In this document: positions 46,953 through 56,198 of the stretch, in pieces | Layout: each line of letters starts with the position of its first letter | Position numbering within the stretch: the first letter of the stretch is position 1 | Source: Enterococcus italicus DSM 15952 | Lineage (GTDB): Bacteria > Bacillota > Bacilli > Lactobacillales > Enterococcaceae | NCBI RefSeq assembly: GCF_000185365.1 | Contig: NZ_GL622241.1 | Location: 913,545-977,544, forward strand | Direction: 5' to 3' | Length of the DNA stretch: 64,000 nucleotides | Translations under genes and position numbers: made by a program | The notes under the pieces: model-generated | Told to the model about the DNA's origin: nothing | Seen by the model: only the letters and a program-made list of their open reading frames with translations | The model's database searches: none

Positions 46953-47066
46953 GAGTAACTCATTCATTCAAAAGCAAACAAGTGTGCGCTAGTGACCTTT
47001 CCATTGTTCTTTCTCTCGCATATTGGTAGAATGGACAAATAGTGAAATTTTAAGGAGTCGTGTAGG

Positions 47067-47333
47067 ATGGAAGAGGCAAAATGGCATCAAATTTTATCGA
47101 AAGTTGCTACAATAACGGCAATTTTAATGTATGTATCGTATGGACCACAAATTTATGGAAACTTAACCGGTAATCCCACTGGGTATTTACAACCGTTTGT
47201 AGCAGCGATTAATTGCTCATTATGGGTTGTATACGGTTACGGGAAACGCAAAAAAGATTGGCCCGTTATTTTAGCGAATGCGCCGGGCGTTATTTTTGGA
47301 TTATTAGCAGCAATCACTGCGTTATTGGCATAA
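47067..47333 (+). CDS. SemiSWEET-type sugar transporter
   Basis: This 88-residue membrane protein has three helices and the PQ-loop layout of SemiSWEETs: SYGPQIYGNLTGNPTGYLQP in the first half and NCSLWVVYGYGK in the second. Such proteins dimerise to pass sugars down a gradient. The substrate is not known. AAGGAG precedes the ATG, and a hairpin follows. It is a single gene. Confidence 0.85.
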   Translation: MEEAKWHQILSKVATITAILMYVSYGPQIYGNLTGNPTGYLQPFVAAINCSLWVVYGYGKRKKDWPVILANAPGVIFGLLAAITALLA

Positions 47334-47340
47334 ACAGCAA

Positions 47341-47386
47341 AGTCGGACATAGAAGCAATGATTCTATGCGTTCGGCTTTTTTTTCT
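47341..47386 (+). terminator. terminator of the SemiSWEET gene
   Basis: AGTCGGACATAGAA pairs imperfectly with TTCTATGCGTTCGGCT, followed by TTTTTTTT. Confidence 0.7.
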
Positions 47387-47435
47387 CTATCATCTTGGCG
47401 TATACTAACAAGGAATAGAAAGGGGCAATTATAAA

Positions 47436-47903
47436 ATGAAAATTGTATTTGCAAGTGATCACGCAGGAGTCATATTAAAAAAAGAAATTATCAAACTTGT
47501 TGAAGAAATGGGGCATGAAGTGCAAGATTTAGGTCCATACACGGAAGAGGCCGTTGATCTTTCTGATTATGTCTATCCGGCAGCTTTAAAAGTCGCAACC
47601 AAAGAAGCAGAGCGGGGTATTTTTATTGATGGTGTAGGCTATGGTAGTGCTCTGATTGCTAATCGGATTTTGGGTATTGATGCAGTAGTCTGCCAAGATC
47701 CATTTTGTGCCAAATTAGCACGCGAGCATACCAATAGCAATGTGTTGTGTTTAGGTGGAAAAATTATCGGTTCGGCGATTGCCCTAGAGATTGTTAAAAC
47801 ATGGTTGACAACGGACTTCTTAGCAGAAGAAAAGTACATTCGTCGCGTCAAGAAAGTGCAAGCTATTTCTGAGAAACATCTAAAGCCACTATCAGAAATA
47901 TAA
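47436..47903 (+). CDS. RpiB/LacA/LacB-family sugar-phosphate isomerase
   Basis: This 155-residue protein opens IVFASDHAGVILKKEI with the usual Asp-His and has REHTNSNVLCLGGKIIG later. Where RpiB has the catalytic Cys in CGTGIG, this protein reads DGVGYG (near residue 66), so Cys is replaced by Asp, as in LacA/LacB-type members. It may isomerise an aldose phosphate other than ribose 5-phosphate. A CDF transporter gene follows ten bases later with AAGGAGG, apparently in the same transcript. Confidence 0.82.
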   Translation: MKIVFASDHAGVILKKEIIKLVEEMGHEVQDLGPYTEEAVDLSDYVYPAALKVATKEAERGIFIDGVGYGSALIANRILGIDAVVCQDPFCAKLAREHTNSNVLCLGGKIIGSAIALEIVKTWLTTDFLAEEKYIRRVKKVQAISEKHLKPLSEI

Positions 47904-47913
47904 GGAGGATTAT

Positions 47914-48849
47914 ATGGTTGAGCAAAAGTCAAAGGGAATGGGTTCGGTCATAGCGGCATTGATTGCCAATATATTAGTAGCAATTAGTAAATTTGTCGGC
48001 TACTTTATTAGTGGTAGTGCAGCGATGTTAAATGAAAGCATTCATAGTGTTGTCGATTGTAGCAACCAAATATTGTTATTATTTGGTGATCGACGGTCCA
48101 AAAAAGGACAAAGCGATTTGCATCAATTTGGTGAAGCTCGTGCGAAATATTTCTTTAGCACGATTGTCGCAACAATGCTATTTTTTGGTGGTGGAATTTT
48201 AGGTATCATGGAAGCCATCGAAAAACTATTCCATCCCAGTCATGAAGTCAATAACCCGTGGATTGTTTTATTGATTTTGGTATTTGGAATTGTCGTCGAA
48301 GGATCATCTTTACGGGTTGCACTGAAAGAAATCAACGAATTGAATACAGAAAATCAAGCGATTTTGACCTTTTTAAGAGAAAGTCGACATAGCGAAATTT
48401 TGATTATCTTTACCGAGGATTTTTGTGCGGTAATCGGGCTAGGTTTAGCAGCTATCGGAACGGTGGCAACCATGTTGACCAATAACCCAATGTTTGATGC
48501 TTTGAGTGGGTTATTGATTGGATTATTATTGACAGGTGCGGCAATCTTTTTGGCCCGTGAATTTTATAGTTTGATTGTTGGTGAGAGCGTTACGGCCAGT
48601 GATCTAAAGAAAATCATGCTGGCGTTTAATCGTGCCGATGTCGAGCGACTAATTGATATCAAGACCATTCACTTAGGTCCGGATGAAATTATGATTGCTG
48701 CCAAGATTGATTTATTGGATACGCAAGAGGCGAGAGGCTATGCAATTATTAATGAGATAGAAGCAGTGATTCGTCAAGAGTTAGCTGGGAAAAAAGCATA
48801 TATTTACATTGAAACAGACAAATACAATCCTAATTACCATCGAGAATAA
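47914..48849 (+). CDS. cation diffusion facilitator (CDF) family transporter
   Basis: This 311-residue protein has about six membrane segments. The metal-site residues are seen in NESIHSVVDCSNQ (His and Asp of helix 2), and a cytoplasmic C-terminal domain contains TIHLGPDEIMIAAKIDL. These proteins export zinc, manganese, iron or cobalt against protons. The loop after helix 2 (DLHQFGEARAKYF) is the usual CDF sequence. It is co-transcribed with the RpiB-like gene. The exact metal cannot be told. Confidence 0.87.
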   Translation: MVEQKSKGMGSVIAALIANILVAISKFVGYFISGSAAMLNESIHSVVDCSNQILLLFGDRRSKKGQSDLHQFGEARAKYFFSTIVATMLFFGGGILGIMEAIEKLFHPSHEVNNPWIVLLILVFGIVVEGSSLRVALKEINELNTENQAILTFLRESRHSEILIIFTEDFCAVIGLGLAAIGTVATMLTNNPMFDALSGLLIGLLLTGAAIFLAREFYSLIVGESVTASDLKKIMLAFNRADVERLIDIKTIHLGPDEIMIAAKIDLLDTQEARGYAIINEIEAVIRQELAGKKAYIYIETDKYNPNYHRE

Positions 48850-48903
48850 GTCGATATAAGTGACATAATTTTGTGTTGCTCAATCTGAAGAAAACAGCGA
48901 GAC

Positions 48904-48975
48904 GGAATTAGCTATAAGCAACAGTCAGAAAATCCAAAAGTTTTGAAACCAACTTCTGGATTTTCTGGCTGTTTG
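48904..48975 (+). terminator. terminator hairpin, dispersed family member
   Basis: ACAGTCAGAAAATCCAAAAG (48921-48940) pairs with CTTCTGGATTTTCTGGCTGT (48953-48972). The preceding GGAATTAGCTATAAGCAA matches the flank of the hairpin at 35016-35093, so the two are copies of one module. Confidence 0.7.
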
Positions 48976-48993
48976 CTTGTCACTAAACAATTA

Positions 48994-49180
48994 AATTGAG
49001 AACCAATTTCTGGAATTTGTGAACTTACTGCTCGAATCTAATCGCTTTAGTCACGACCTTAATAAACGGTGTTCCAAAAGCAGATTCTTCGGCAATAAGT
49101 CAAAAATCCCAAAAATTGAGAACCAATTTCTGGAATTTGTGAACTTACTGCTCGAATCTAGACGCTTTAGTCACGACCTT
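48994..49180. repeat. composite intergenic repeat, A-B-A, locus 1
   Basis: Two 67-base copies (48994-49060 and 49114-49180) differ only at 49041-49042 against 49161-49162, with a 120-base period. A 53-base spacer separates them. The reverse complement of the whole unit recurs at 62090-62260, including the spacer (CAGATTC...TTTTTGAC region). No coding frame here is supported; an apparent 61-residue frame is only the repeat read twice. Confidence 0.85.
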
Positions 49181-49441
49181 TTTCTTTACATAATTTTTAC
49201 ATAAATACAAACCAATCCTAATGAAAGATGTGTATAGTAACGAGTGGATAAGGAAATGAGAAGTAGGATAAATATTTCGTGTCGATTAGAAAAAAAGAAT
49301 TTAAGGGAATTCTTATCAAAACAGGAGCTAATTCTCATGAAAATATAATACAAAATCATTGATACTATCCGATTATTCATTTATAATTTAGTAGCGATTG
49401 TTCGTATTTAATTGCAAAACATTTACTAAAGGGGAATAAGG
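49181..49441. other. AT-rich leader of the phn operon
   Basis: No gene is supported. The segment is AT-rich and holds the likely promoter of phnD, but I see no convincing regulatory box. GGGG about eight bases before the ATG is the ribosome site. Confidence 0.4.
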
Positions 49442-50374
49442 ATGAAAGTTTGGAAGAAATTGGCAGCAGTTGGCTTGAGTTTAGCTGCAGCAGTTACATT
49501 AGCGGCATGTGGGAGCTCTAGTTCATCAAGTTCTTCATCAAAAGATGGAAGCTATGAGCCAAAAAAATTAACGGTACAATTCGTTCCTTCACAATCTGCT
49601 GAAACATTGGAAGCAAAAGCGAAACCATTGGAAAAATTATTGAGTAAGCAATTAGGCATTCCAGTCACTGTAAGTGTTTCTACTGACTATAATACCATTG
49701 TAGAAGCAATGGGTTCTAAACAAGTGGATGTTGGTTTCTTACCACCAAACGCATATGTATTGGCTCATGAACAAAGTGGTGTGAAAGTTCTTCTTCAAGC
49801 ACAGCGCTATGGCATTTCTCAACCTGGTGGAAAGAGTACAGATAAATTAGTAGATAGTTACCGTTCAATGATTGTTGTGAAAAAAGGAAGCAATATTAAA
49901 GATGTCGATGATTTAAAAGGCAAAAAAATTGCGACTCAAGACGTAACATCTTCAGCGGGCTATGTGTGGCCAGTTGCTGAGTTGAAGAAAAAAGGAATTG
50001 ATATTAATAAAGATGTTATAACAGTGCAAGTGAAAGGTCATGACCAAGCTGTTCTTTCCGTTCTAAATGGAGATGTGGACGCAGCCTTTGTCTTTGAAGA
50101 TGCCCGTAATACAGTGAAGAAAGACTATCCACAAATTATGGATGAAGTAGAACCAATGTATTTCACTGAACCTATTCCAAACGATACAATCAGTGTTCGT
50201 TCGGATATGAGTGAAGAGTGGGACAAAAAAATCCAAGATGCCTTTATCGCAATCGGGAATGACCCAGAAGGAAAAGAAATTATTTCTTCTGTTTATTCTC
50301 ATGAAGGATATGTGAAATCAAAAGACAGCAATTTTGATATTGTTCGTGAATACGCAAAAGAAGTTGGACAATAA
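49442..50374 (+). CDS. phnD: phosphonate/phosphite ABC transporter binding lipoprotein (PhnD)
   Basis: This 310-residue lipoprotein has lipobox LAAC (Cys23), a Ser-rich linker and the PhnD fold, with [20 protein letters not shown] at the start, [16 protein letters not shown] and [20 protein letters not shown] (cited as family regions). It binds phosphonates or phosphite outside the membrane. Three transporter genes follow, but no C-P lyase or phosphonatase gene is nearby. GGGGAATAAGG precedes the ATG. A hairpin after the gene may raise its level over the others. Confidence 0.9.
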   Translation: MKVWKKLAAVGLSLAAAVTLAACGSSSSSSSSSKDGSYEPKKLTVQFVPSQSAETLEAKAKPLEKLLSKQLGIPVTVSVSTDYNTIVEAMGSKQVDVGFLPPNAYVLAHEQSGVKVLLQAQRYGISQPGGKSTDKLVDSYRSMIVVKKGSNIKDVDDLKGKKIATQDVTSSAGYVWPVAELKKKGIDINKDVITVQVKGHDQAVLSVLNGDVDAAFVFEDARNTVKKDYPQIMDEVEPMYFTEPIPNDTISVRSDMSEEWDKKIQDAFIAIGNDPEGKEIISSVYSHEGYVKSKDSNFDIVREYAKEVGQ

Positions 50375-50397
50375 GCAGCTGTTTCTATAAAATAGAC

Positions 50398-50432
50398 AAA
50401 GGGTATCGAGTGTTGCCGATACCCTTTTGCAT
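50398..50432 (+). terminator. intra-operon hairpin between phnD and phnC
   Basis: AAAGGGTATCG (50398-50408) pairs with CGATACCCTTT (50417-50427), followed by TGC and then further T. It may stop part of the transcripts after the binding protein, giving more PhnD than transporter. Confidence 0.6.
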
Positions 50433-50472
50433 TGTGTTTTTTTATTTTTATCAAAAGAAAGTAGGAAAAAAA

Positions 50473-51264
50473 GTGACAGAGGAAAATCAATCGATTATTT
50501 CGTTTAAAAAAGTCGACAAAGTTTATCCAAATGGGGTACACGGGTTGCGTGATTTAAACATTGATATCAAAAAGGGAGAATTCGTCATTGTTGTCGGATT
50601 GTCTGGTGCGGGTAAGTCGACTATGTTGCGAGCAATTAATCGCCTGCATGAAATTTCAAGTGGTGAAATATTAATCGACAATCAATCAATCACCAAAGCA
50701 AAAGGCAAGGAATTGCGATTAATTCGTCGGGATATAGGCATGATTTTCCAAAGCTTTAATTTAGTGAAGCGTTCAAGTGTTTTACGTAATGTATTGACTG
50801 GACGAGTGGCATACCATCCAACTTGGAAGATGTTATTGGGATTGTTTCCAAAAGAAGATAAAGAACGTGCGTATCAATCATTGCAACGTGTGAATCTAGC
50901 AGAAAAAGTCTATACAAGGGCGGATGAACTTTCTGGTGGCCAACAACAGCGAGTATCGATTGCACGCGCCTTAACACAAAAACCAAAAATTATTTTAGCC
51001 GATGAACCGGTCGCATCATTGGACCCGGTAACGACGGAAAAAGTAATGGATGATTTGAAACGCATCAACCAAGACTTTGGCATTACAATTGTTGTCAATC
51101 TGCACTCAGTTGAATTGGCACGCCAATATGGTACGCGTATCATTGGATTACGCGATGGTAGTCTTGTATTTGATGGTCCGGTAGCAGAGGCGACAGATGA
51201 AACGCTAAGAGCCATTTATGGCGGAGAAATTTTAGAAGAAAAAGCACAAGGAGCGATCGTCTAA
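50473..51264 (+). CDS. phnC: phosphonate/phosphite ABC transporter ATP-binding protein (PhnC)
   Basis: The GTG at 50473 (TAGGA upstream) gives 263 residues; an earlier in-frame ATG would add a hydrophobic stretch unlike the family. Walker A is GLSGAGKST, the signature LSGGQQQR, and Walker [35 protein letters not shown] is typical of PhnC. It drives uptake by the two PhnE proteins. Its stop codon shares a base with the phnE start. Confidence 0.9.
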   Translation: MTEENQSIISFKKVDKVYPNGVHGLRDLNIDIKKGEFVIVVGLSGAGKSTMLRAINRLHEISSGEILIDNQSITKAKGKELRLIRRDIGMIFQSFNLVKRSSVLRNVLTGRVAYHPTWKMLLGLFPKEDKERAYQSLQRVNLAEKVYTRADELSGGQQQRVSIARALTQKPKIILADEPVASLDPVTTEKVMDDLKRINQDFGITIVVNLHSVELARQYGTRIIGLRDGSLVFDGPVAEATDETLRAIYGGEILEEKAQGAIV

Positions 51265-52046
51265 TGAATTCACAGACTCTACCAAAACGTGGAGGACTCT
51301 GGAAAAATATCTTGTGGCTAGTCATTTTTATTCTTAGTTTGATTGTAAGTGGTGATATCTCTGGTGTCGACATTCCTCGTTTTTTGATGAATGCTGGGCA
51401 GATGAATATTATTATCGAAAAAATGGCGCGTCCGGATTGGTCCTATGTTTCAATTATTGTTGATCCGATTCTAGAAACGCTAAAAATGGCGATTATTGGT
51501 ACAACCATTGGAGCATTAGTTGCGTTTCCATTTTCTCTTTTTGCAGCTCGAAACGTCGTACATAGTAAATGGATTACGGGTGTCTTTCGTTTTGTGTTAA
51601 ATATTATTCGAACCATTCCTGATTTGATGTTAGCGGCTCTGTTTGTAGCAGTTGTCGGGATTGGACCGGTAGCTGGGGTTATATCTTTGGCCGTCTTTAC
51701 CTTTGGGATGGTATCCAAATTGTTTTTTGAATCTATTGAAACAATTGATGATGGACCGATTGAAGCCATTATTGCTTCAGGTGGATCAAAATTAGATATT
51801 ATTCGTTATGCCGTTTTACCACAAGTCATGAGTCATTTTTTAAGCTACTTACTTTATGCATTCGAGATTAATATTCGGGCATCGACAGTACTAGGGTATA
51901 TCGGTGCTGGGGGAATCGGGATTTACTTGCAACGTTCACTCAGTCAGTTCCGTTACGACCAAACATCAATTATTGTAATCGTGATTTTTGCGGTCGTATT
52001 AATTATTGATACAATTAGTAATAAGTTAAGGGAGCGATTAATATGA
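51264..52046 (+). CDS. phnE: phosphonate/phosphite ABC transporter permease (PhnE), first copy
   Basis: This 260-residue permease has about six membrane segments. The EAA-type loop is ESIETIDDGPIEAIIASGGSKLDIIRYAVLPQV, cited in part, and the C-terminal GAGGIGIYLQRSLSQFRYD is PhnE-typical. It overlaps phnC by one base and the second phnE by four. Two PhnE proteins per transporter are common in Firmicutes. Confidence 0.9.
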   Translation: MNSQTLPKRGGLWKNILWLVIFILSLIVSGDISGVDIPRFLMNAGQMNIIIEKMARPDWSYVSIIVDPILETLKMAIIGTTIGALVAFPFSLFAARNVVHSKWITGVFRFVLNIIRTIPDLMLAALFVAVVGIGPVAGVISLAVFTFGMVSKLFFESIETIDDGPIEAIIASGGSKLDIIRYAVLPQVMSHFLSYLLYAFEINIRASTVLGYIGAGGIGIYLQRSLSQFRYDQTSIIVIVIFAVVLIIDTISNKLRERLI

Positions 52047-52831
52047 TGCCGGCTGAACCAAAAAAACATCTGGTAAGAAATTGGCTGATTGCTCTATTGT
52101 TACTAATTATATATATATGGGCATTCTCTGGTATTCCATTTACAGGTGTCAAAGAAAATGTAAAAGAAATTGTAGGATCAATTTTTCAAGGATTAACCCA
52201 TCCTGATTGGGCATATGTGTACACAGGTGATGGCGAAGATTTGGTGTCCTTGATGATTCAAACAGTAGCGATTGCCTTTTTAGGAACGTTTATTTCTTCT
52301 TTATTGAGTATTCCATTTGCCTTTTGGGCTGCGCGTACGAAACAGGGGAATCGTTTTGTCTCAGGAAGCGGAAAAATTATGCTAACAGCAATTCGTACGT
52401 TTCCAGAAATTGTTTTAGCCATTATGTTTATTAAAACAGTCGGACCAGGTTCATTTGCAGGGGTATTAGCAGTGAGTGTCCATTCGATTGGTATGTTGGC
52501 TAAGTTATATAGTGAAGCCATTGAAAATATGGATCATGGTCCATCTGAATCAGTCGTCAGTGCTGGAGGGAATCATTGGGATATATTAGCCTATGCGACA
52601 TTGCCTCAGCTTGTACCTGAATTTATTTCCTTCACGCTGTATCGCTTTGAATTAGCGGTACGTTCTGCTTCAATCTTAGGGATGGTTGGCGCTGGTGGGA
52701 TTGGTACACCAATGATTTTTGCCATCAATGCACGAAATTGGAGTCGGGTTGGAATTATCTTAATTGGAATAATTATAACTGTTACAATAATTGATTTTAT
52801 TTCTGGTCAGCTAAGAAAACGATTAGTATAA
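52043..52831 (+). CDS. phnE: phosphonate/phosphite ABC transporter permease (PhnE), second copy
   Basis: This 262-residue permease is similar in layout to the first, with EAIENMDHGPSESVVSAGGNHWDILAYATLPQL (cited in part) and GAGGIGTPMIFAINARNWSR. It starts at 52043 in the ATGA overlap with the first phnE. It ends the operon and is followed by a weak hairpin. Both copies likely form a heterodimeric channel. Confidence 0.9.
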   Translation: MMPAEPKKHLVRNWLIALLLLIIYIWAFSGIPFTGVKENVKEIVGSIFQGLTHPDWAYVYTGDGEDLVSLMIQTVAIAFLGTFISSLLSIPFAFWAARTKQGNRFVSGSGKIMLTAIRTFPEIVLAIMFIKTVGPGSFAGVLAVSVHSIGMLAKLYSEAIENMDHGPSESVVSAGGNHWDILAYATLPQLVPEFISFTLYRFELAVRSASILGMVGAGGIGTPMIFAINARNWSRVGIILIGIIITVTIIDFISGQLRKRLV

Positions 52832-52836
52832 ATTAG

Positions 52837-52880
52837 AAGAAAACGCATGAGAACAAGCTTTCTCGTCCGTTTTCTTTTGT
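52837..52880 (+). terminator. terminator of the phn operon
   Basis: AGAAAACGCATGAGA pairs imperfectly with TCTCGTCCGTTTTCT, followed by TTTGTTT. The gap to lutA follows. Confidence 0.6.
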
Positions 52881-52922
52881 TTATACAGATTATTCTTTCC
52901 GTCAAAAAAAGGTAATTTTCTT

Positions 52923-52951
52923 TTGAAAGGTATTTTGAAAAGGAGTATACT
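52923..52951 (+). promoter_or_regulatory. promoter of lutABC
   Basis: TTGAAA (52923-52928), 17 bases and TATACT (52946-52951) form a good promoter 30 bases before lutA. I see no clear operator. Confidence 0.65.
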
Positions 52952-52981
52952 GAAATTATTCTAATGTAGGAGATGACGATC

Positions 52982-53740
52982 ATGAAAGTGAGTTTATTTA
53001 CGAGTTGTGTCGTAGATGCCCTTTTTCCAAATGTATCGATAGCGATAGTAGAAGTTCTTGAACGCTTTGGCGTTGAAGTAGTATACCCTGAAAATCAAGT
53101 TTGTTGTGGCCAACCCACATTAAATAGTGGGTATCGAGAAGAATCACGAAAAGTATTAATTAATCAATTGGAAGCATTTAAAGATGCAGACTATGTCGTA
53201 GGTGCTGCAGGAAGTTGCACAGCCTCTATGAGAGAATATGCGGAGTTCTTTAAAGATGATCCCATCTACTATGAAGAAGCAGTAAAATTACACGATAAAA
53301 CATATGAATTTACGCAATTTTTGTACCATGTCTTAGGATTAAAAGATGTTGGTGCTACCTTAAACAAAAAAGTAACTTACCACCGTTCTTGTCACATGAC
53401 TCGACTTTTAGGTGAGCGCGAATCACCTTTTGAATTAATGAAATATGTAAAGGGACTAGAATATGTAGAAATTCCCCATATCGAAAATTGCTGTGGTTTT
53501 GGTGGTACATTTTCCGTAAAAGAACCAATCATTTCCAATGCGATGGTGACCGAAAAAATGAATGATATCATTGACACTGGTGCCGAAGTATTAATTAGTG
53601 CGGATATGGCTTGTTTGATGAATATCGGTGGGAAATTTAACCGTGAGGGTCAACCGATTACAATCATGCACATTGCAGAAGTCTTAAATCACGATATCGA
53701 TCCGACACGAGTAACTATTCCAAAAAAGGCGTTAGCATAG
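52982..53740 (+). CDS. lutA: lactate utilisation protein LutA, iron-sulphur oxidoreductase subunit
   Basis: The ATG at 52982 is chosen because GGAG lies nine bases before it; the ATG at 52973 follows it directly. The 252-residue protein has two CCG domains, seen as VCCGQPTLNSGY and ENCCGFGGTFSV, which bind iron-sulphur or heterodisulphide-type cofactors. With LutB and LutC it oxidises L-lactate to pyruvate and feeds electrons to the quinone pool. The three genes are contiguous and in the same direction. Confidence 0.9.
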   Translation: MKVSLFTSCVVDALFPNVSIAIVEVLERFGVEVVYPENQVCCGQPTLNSGYREESRKVLINQLEAFKDADYVVGAAGSCTASMREYAEFFKDDPIYYEEAVKLHDKTYEFTQFLYHVLGLKDVGATLNKKVTYHRSCHMTRLLGERESPFELMKYVKGLEYVEIPHIENCCGFGGTFSVKEPIISNAMVTEKMNDIIDTGAEVLISADMACLMNIGGKFNREGQPITIMHIAEVLNHDIDPTRVTIPKKALA

Positions 53741-53752
53741 GAGGACGGATAC

Positions 53753-55231
53753 ATGGGACTAAAAACGAGTACCTTATCTTTCGATGAACGATGTACAGAA
53801 AACATCGAAGACAAACAAATGCAAGCCGCTTTAAAAAAATCTCAAGATGCTCAATGGATTAAGCGTGAAGGTGCACGAGAGGAATTGGGAAATTGGGAAC
53901 AATGGCGTGAGCTAGGCCAACAAATCCGCCAACATACGTTGAACCATTTACCTGATTATTTGGAACAATTTAGCGACAATGTCGAAAAACAAGGCGGCCA
54001 TGTGTTCTTCGCAAAAACAGAGGAAGATGCCCAAAATTTTGTGCGTAAAATTGTTTTAGAAAAAGAAATTAAAAAAATTGTGAAATCAAAATCCATGGTA
54101 ACGACAGAAGTTGGGCTGGATCCGATGTTTGAAAAAATGCCGGGGGTCAGTGTGGTGGAAACTGATTTGGCAGAATTTATTTTGCAAATGGATGATTGGG
54201 ATGAACCTTCGCATATCGTATTCCCCGCTGTTCACAAAAATCGCCACCAGGTGAAACAAATTTTCGAAAAATTAGGCTATGTGGGTTCGGATGAGCCTGT
54301 GGATTTGGCAAAGTTTGCTCGTAAAATATTGAGAGAACGATTCTTAGAAGCTGATTTAGGTATTTCTGGTTGTAACTTTGCAATTGCTGATAGTGGCATG
54401 ATCAATTTAGTGACCAATGAAGGAAATGCTGATTTATGTATTAGTATTCCTAAAACACAAATCGTCTTAATGGGGATGGAACGGATCGTCCCAAGTATCA
54501 AAGAAGCAGAAGTATTAGACAATTTGCTTTGTCGCAGTGCGGTTGGCCAAAAATTAACGAGCTATGTGACGTTTGCTGGTCGCAAGCATGAAGATGAATC
54601 AGATGGACCAGAAGATTTCTATGTCATTATTGTCGACAATGGTCGTTCCAATGCATTAGGCACACAATTTCAAGAAATGCTGCAATGTATTCGTTGCGGT
54701 GCTTGCCTAAATGTGTGTCCAGTCTATCGTCATATTGGCGGTCATGGCTATGGTTCAATTTATCCAGGTCCAATGGGGGCTGTTTTGTCACCAATCTTAG
54801 GTGGCTATGAAGAATTTGGGGATTTACCTTATGCATCTAGTCTCTGTGGCGCATGTACGGATACATGTCCGGTCAAAATTCCATTGCATAAACTGTTGAT
54901 TGAACATCGTACCGTGATGACAAATGAATTAAAAATGAAGCATGGTATTGACGATGCTACAATGAAAATGATTGGTCGTGTAACGGCATCGCCAATTGTC
55001 TTCAAAATGGTCGAAAAAGTCGATCATGCAGGCTCAGCGCTAGTAACGAAGAAAAAAGATATGAGTGTCAATAACCTATACAACCATGATGGCTACTTAA
55101 ACAAAGCACCTGCGATGGCTAAAAACTGGACAGATTACCGTGATTTACCACGTCCACCAAAAGCCAAAGACAACTTCCGTCATTGGTTTAAAGAACATCA
55201 AAAAGCTAAAGCGCAAACGGGAGGGAAGTAA
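53753..55231 (+). CDS. lutB: lactate utilisation protein LutB, ferredoxin-like subunit
   Basis: This 492-residue protein joins an N-terminal LUD domain (about 60-290, with SKSMVTTEVGLD and ADSGMINLVTNEGNADLC) to a ferredoxin domain. That domain has two 4Fe-4S motifs, CIRCGACLNVCPVY and LCGACTDTCPVKIP. It is the central electron carrier of the LutABC complex. AGGAGG precedes the ATG. LutC starts one base after its stop. Confidence 0.92.
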   Translation: MGLKTSTLSFDERCTENIEDKQMQAALKKSQDAQWIKREGAREELGNWEQWRELGQQIRQHTLNHLPDYLEQFSDNVEKQGGHVFFAKTEEDAQNFVRKIVLEKEIKKIVKSKSMVTTEVGLDPMFEKMPGVSVVETDLAEFILQMDDWDEPSHIVFPAVHKNRHQVKQIFEKLGYVGSDEPVDLAKFARKILRERFLEADLGISGCNFAIADSGMINLVTNEGNADLCISIPKTQIVLMGMERIVPSIKEAEVLDNLLCRSAVGQKLTSYVTFAGRKHEDESDGPEDFYVIIVDNGRSNALGTQFQEMLQCIRCGACLNVCPVYRHIGGHGYGSIYPGPMGAVLSPILGGYEEFGDLPYASSLCGACTDTCPVKIPLHKLLIEHRTVMTNELKMKHGIDDATMKMIGRVTASPIVFKMVEKVDHAGSALVTKKKDMSVNNLYNHDGYLNKAPAMAKNWTDYRDLPRPPKAKDNFRHWFKEHQKAKAQTGGK

Positions 55232-55232
55232 G

Positions 55233-55943
55233 ATGGTCACTACAACCAATGAAAACAAAGAAAACTTTCTGAACCATTTGGCTGATTGTTTAAGCTATGA
55301 ACGCCATAGCTTAACAGATCCAGAAGTACCCTTTATGAATAATTTGCCGCATGAAACATTAAGTGATTTGACACAAATGGAATTACTTGAGGTGTTAGAA
55401 AAGCAATGCGCGGTCTTGCATTGTCATTTAGTGACGACAGTTCGTTCAGACTTGCCAGCTACTTTGGCAGCACAAGTGAAAGAATATGGAGAAGGATCGA
55501 TGATTTTGCCAGACGATGATCGATTTGAAGAGTATGGACTGTCAGAATTGTATCAACGACCTGACACGTATGTTTGGCAAAAAGGGGCCGATAAGCGCGA
55601 GAAAAATATTTTTGAGGCCCAACGAGCAAACATTGGGATTGCATTTGCTGAATATGCTTTGGCAGAGTCAGGTACGGTTGCTCTAGAGTCATCGGCAGGC
55701 CAAGGTCGCACATTGCACTTTTTGCCTACCAATTATATTGCCATTGTTCCGATTAGCAAGCTTGTTCCTCGGATTACACAGGCTACAGATCAATACGCAG
55801 CAAAAGTCAAAGCGGGTGAAACGACAGGTTCTGCCTTGAATTTCATTTCTGGACCGTCTAACTCGGGAGACATTGAAATGGTGTTAGTCGAAGGGGTACA
55901 CGGCCCATTAAGAGTGACGTATATCGTAGTCGAAGATTGCTAA
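55233..55943 (+). CDS. lutC: lactate utilisation protein LutC (LUD domain)
   Basis: From the ATG at 55233 (GGAGGGAAG upstream, one base after the LutB stop) this is 236 residues. It is a LUD-domain protein with FAEYALAESGTVALESSAGQ and ISGPSNSGDIEMVLVEGVHG, cited as typical LutC segments. It is the third component of lactate oxidase complex LutABC. A weak hairpin follows. The longer frame starting inside lutB is not needed. Confidence 0.9.
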   Translation: MVTTTNENKENFLNHLADCLSYERHSLTDPEVPFMNNLPHETLSDLTQMELLEVLEKQCAVLHCHLVTTVRSDLPATLAAQVKEYGEGSMILPDDDRFEEYGLSELYQRPDTYVWQKGADKREKNIFEAQRANIGIAFAEYALAESGTVALESSAGQGRTLHFLPTNYIAIVPISKLVPRITQATDQYAAKVKAGETTGSALNFISGPSNSGDIEMVLVEGVHGPLRVTYIVVEDC

Positions 55944-56198
55944 GAAAGATCTCCTGCATGGTATAATGTAGGAGACCCTTTGAGACCCTTTCTTTTTTTC
56001 TATTCGTGAGTAATCTTAGTGAAAAAAAGAGGCGCAAAGATTGCATTTATTTGAAAATCGCCTATTATAATAGAGAGTAAGTTTCAAAAGAGGTTAGGTC
56101 ATTTCACTGCTGTATTCGTGAAAAATGCCACTTAAAAGGATTGTTGGTTGCAAGTTTTTATCGTACATTGTGTACAAAGTTGATTGGAGGAATTAGAA
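55944..56198. other. intergenic region with the cyd promoter
   Basis: TATAAT at 56066-56071 with TTGCAT at 56041-56046 (19-base spacer) is a possible promoter. An inverted repeat, TTTCAC (56102-56107) and GTGAAA (56118-56123), lies further down. The half-sites are opposite in order to a standard Rex box, so control is left open. TCTCCT/AGGAGA near 55950-55975 may be a weak lut terminator. No gene is seen. Confidence 0.45.

Noticed and set aside
48994-49180. CRISPR array
   Set aside because: Only two 67-base repeats, too long and with a spacer that recurs elsewhere; no cas genes.
49019-49204. A 61-residue frame with repeated NLLLES(N/R)RFSHDL text
   Set aside because: It is the composite DNA repeat read twice; no ribosome site and the repeat recurs inverted in another intergenic region.
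56102-56123. Rex operator before cydA
   Set aside because: The half-sites are TTTCAC then GTGAAA, opposite in order to the TTGTGA...TCACAA arrangement, so it was not called.
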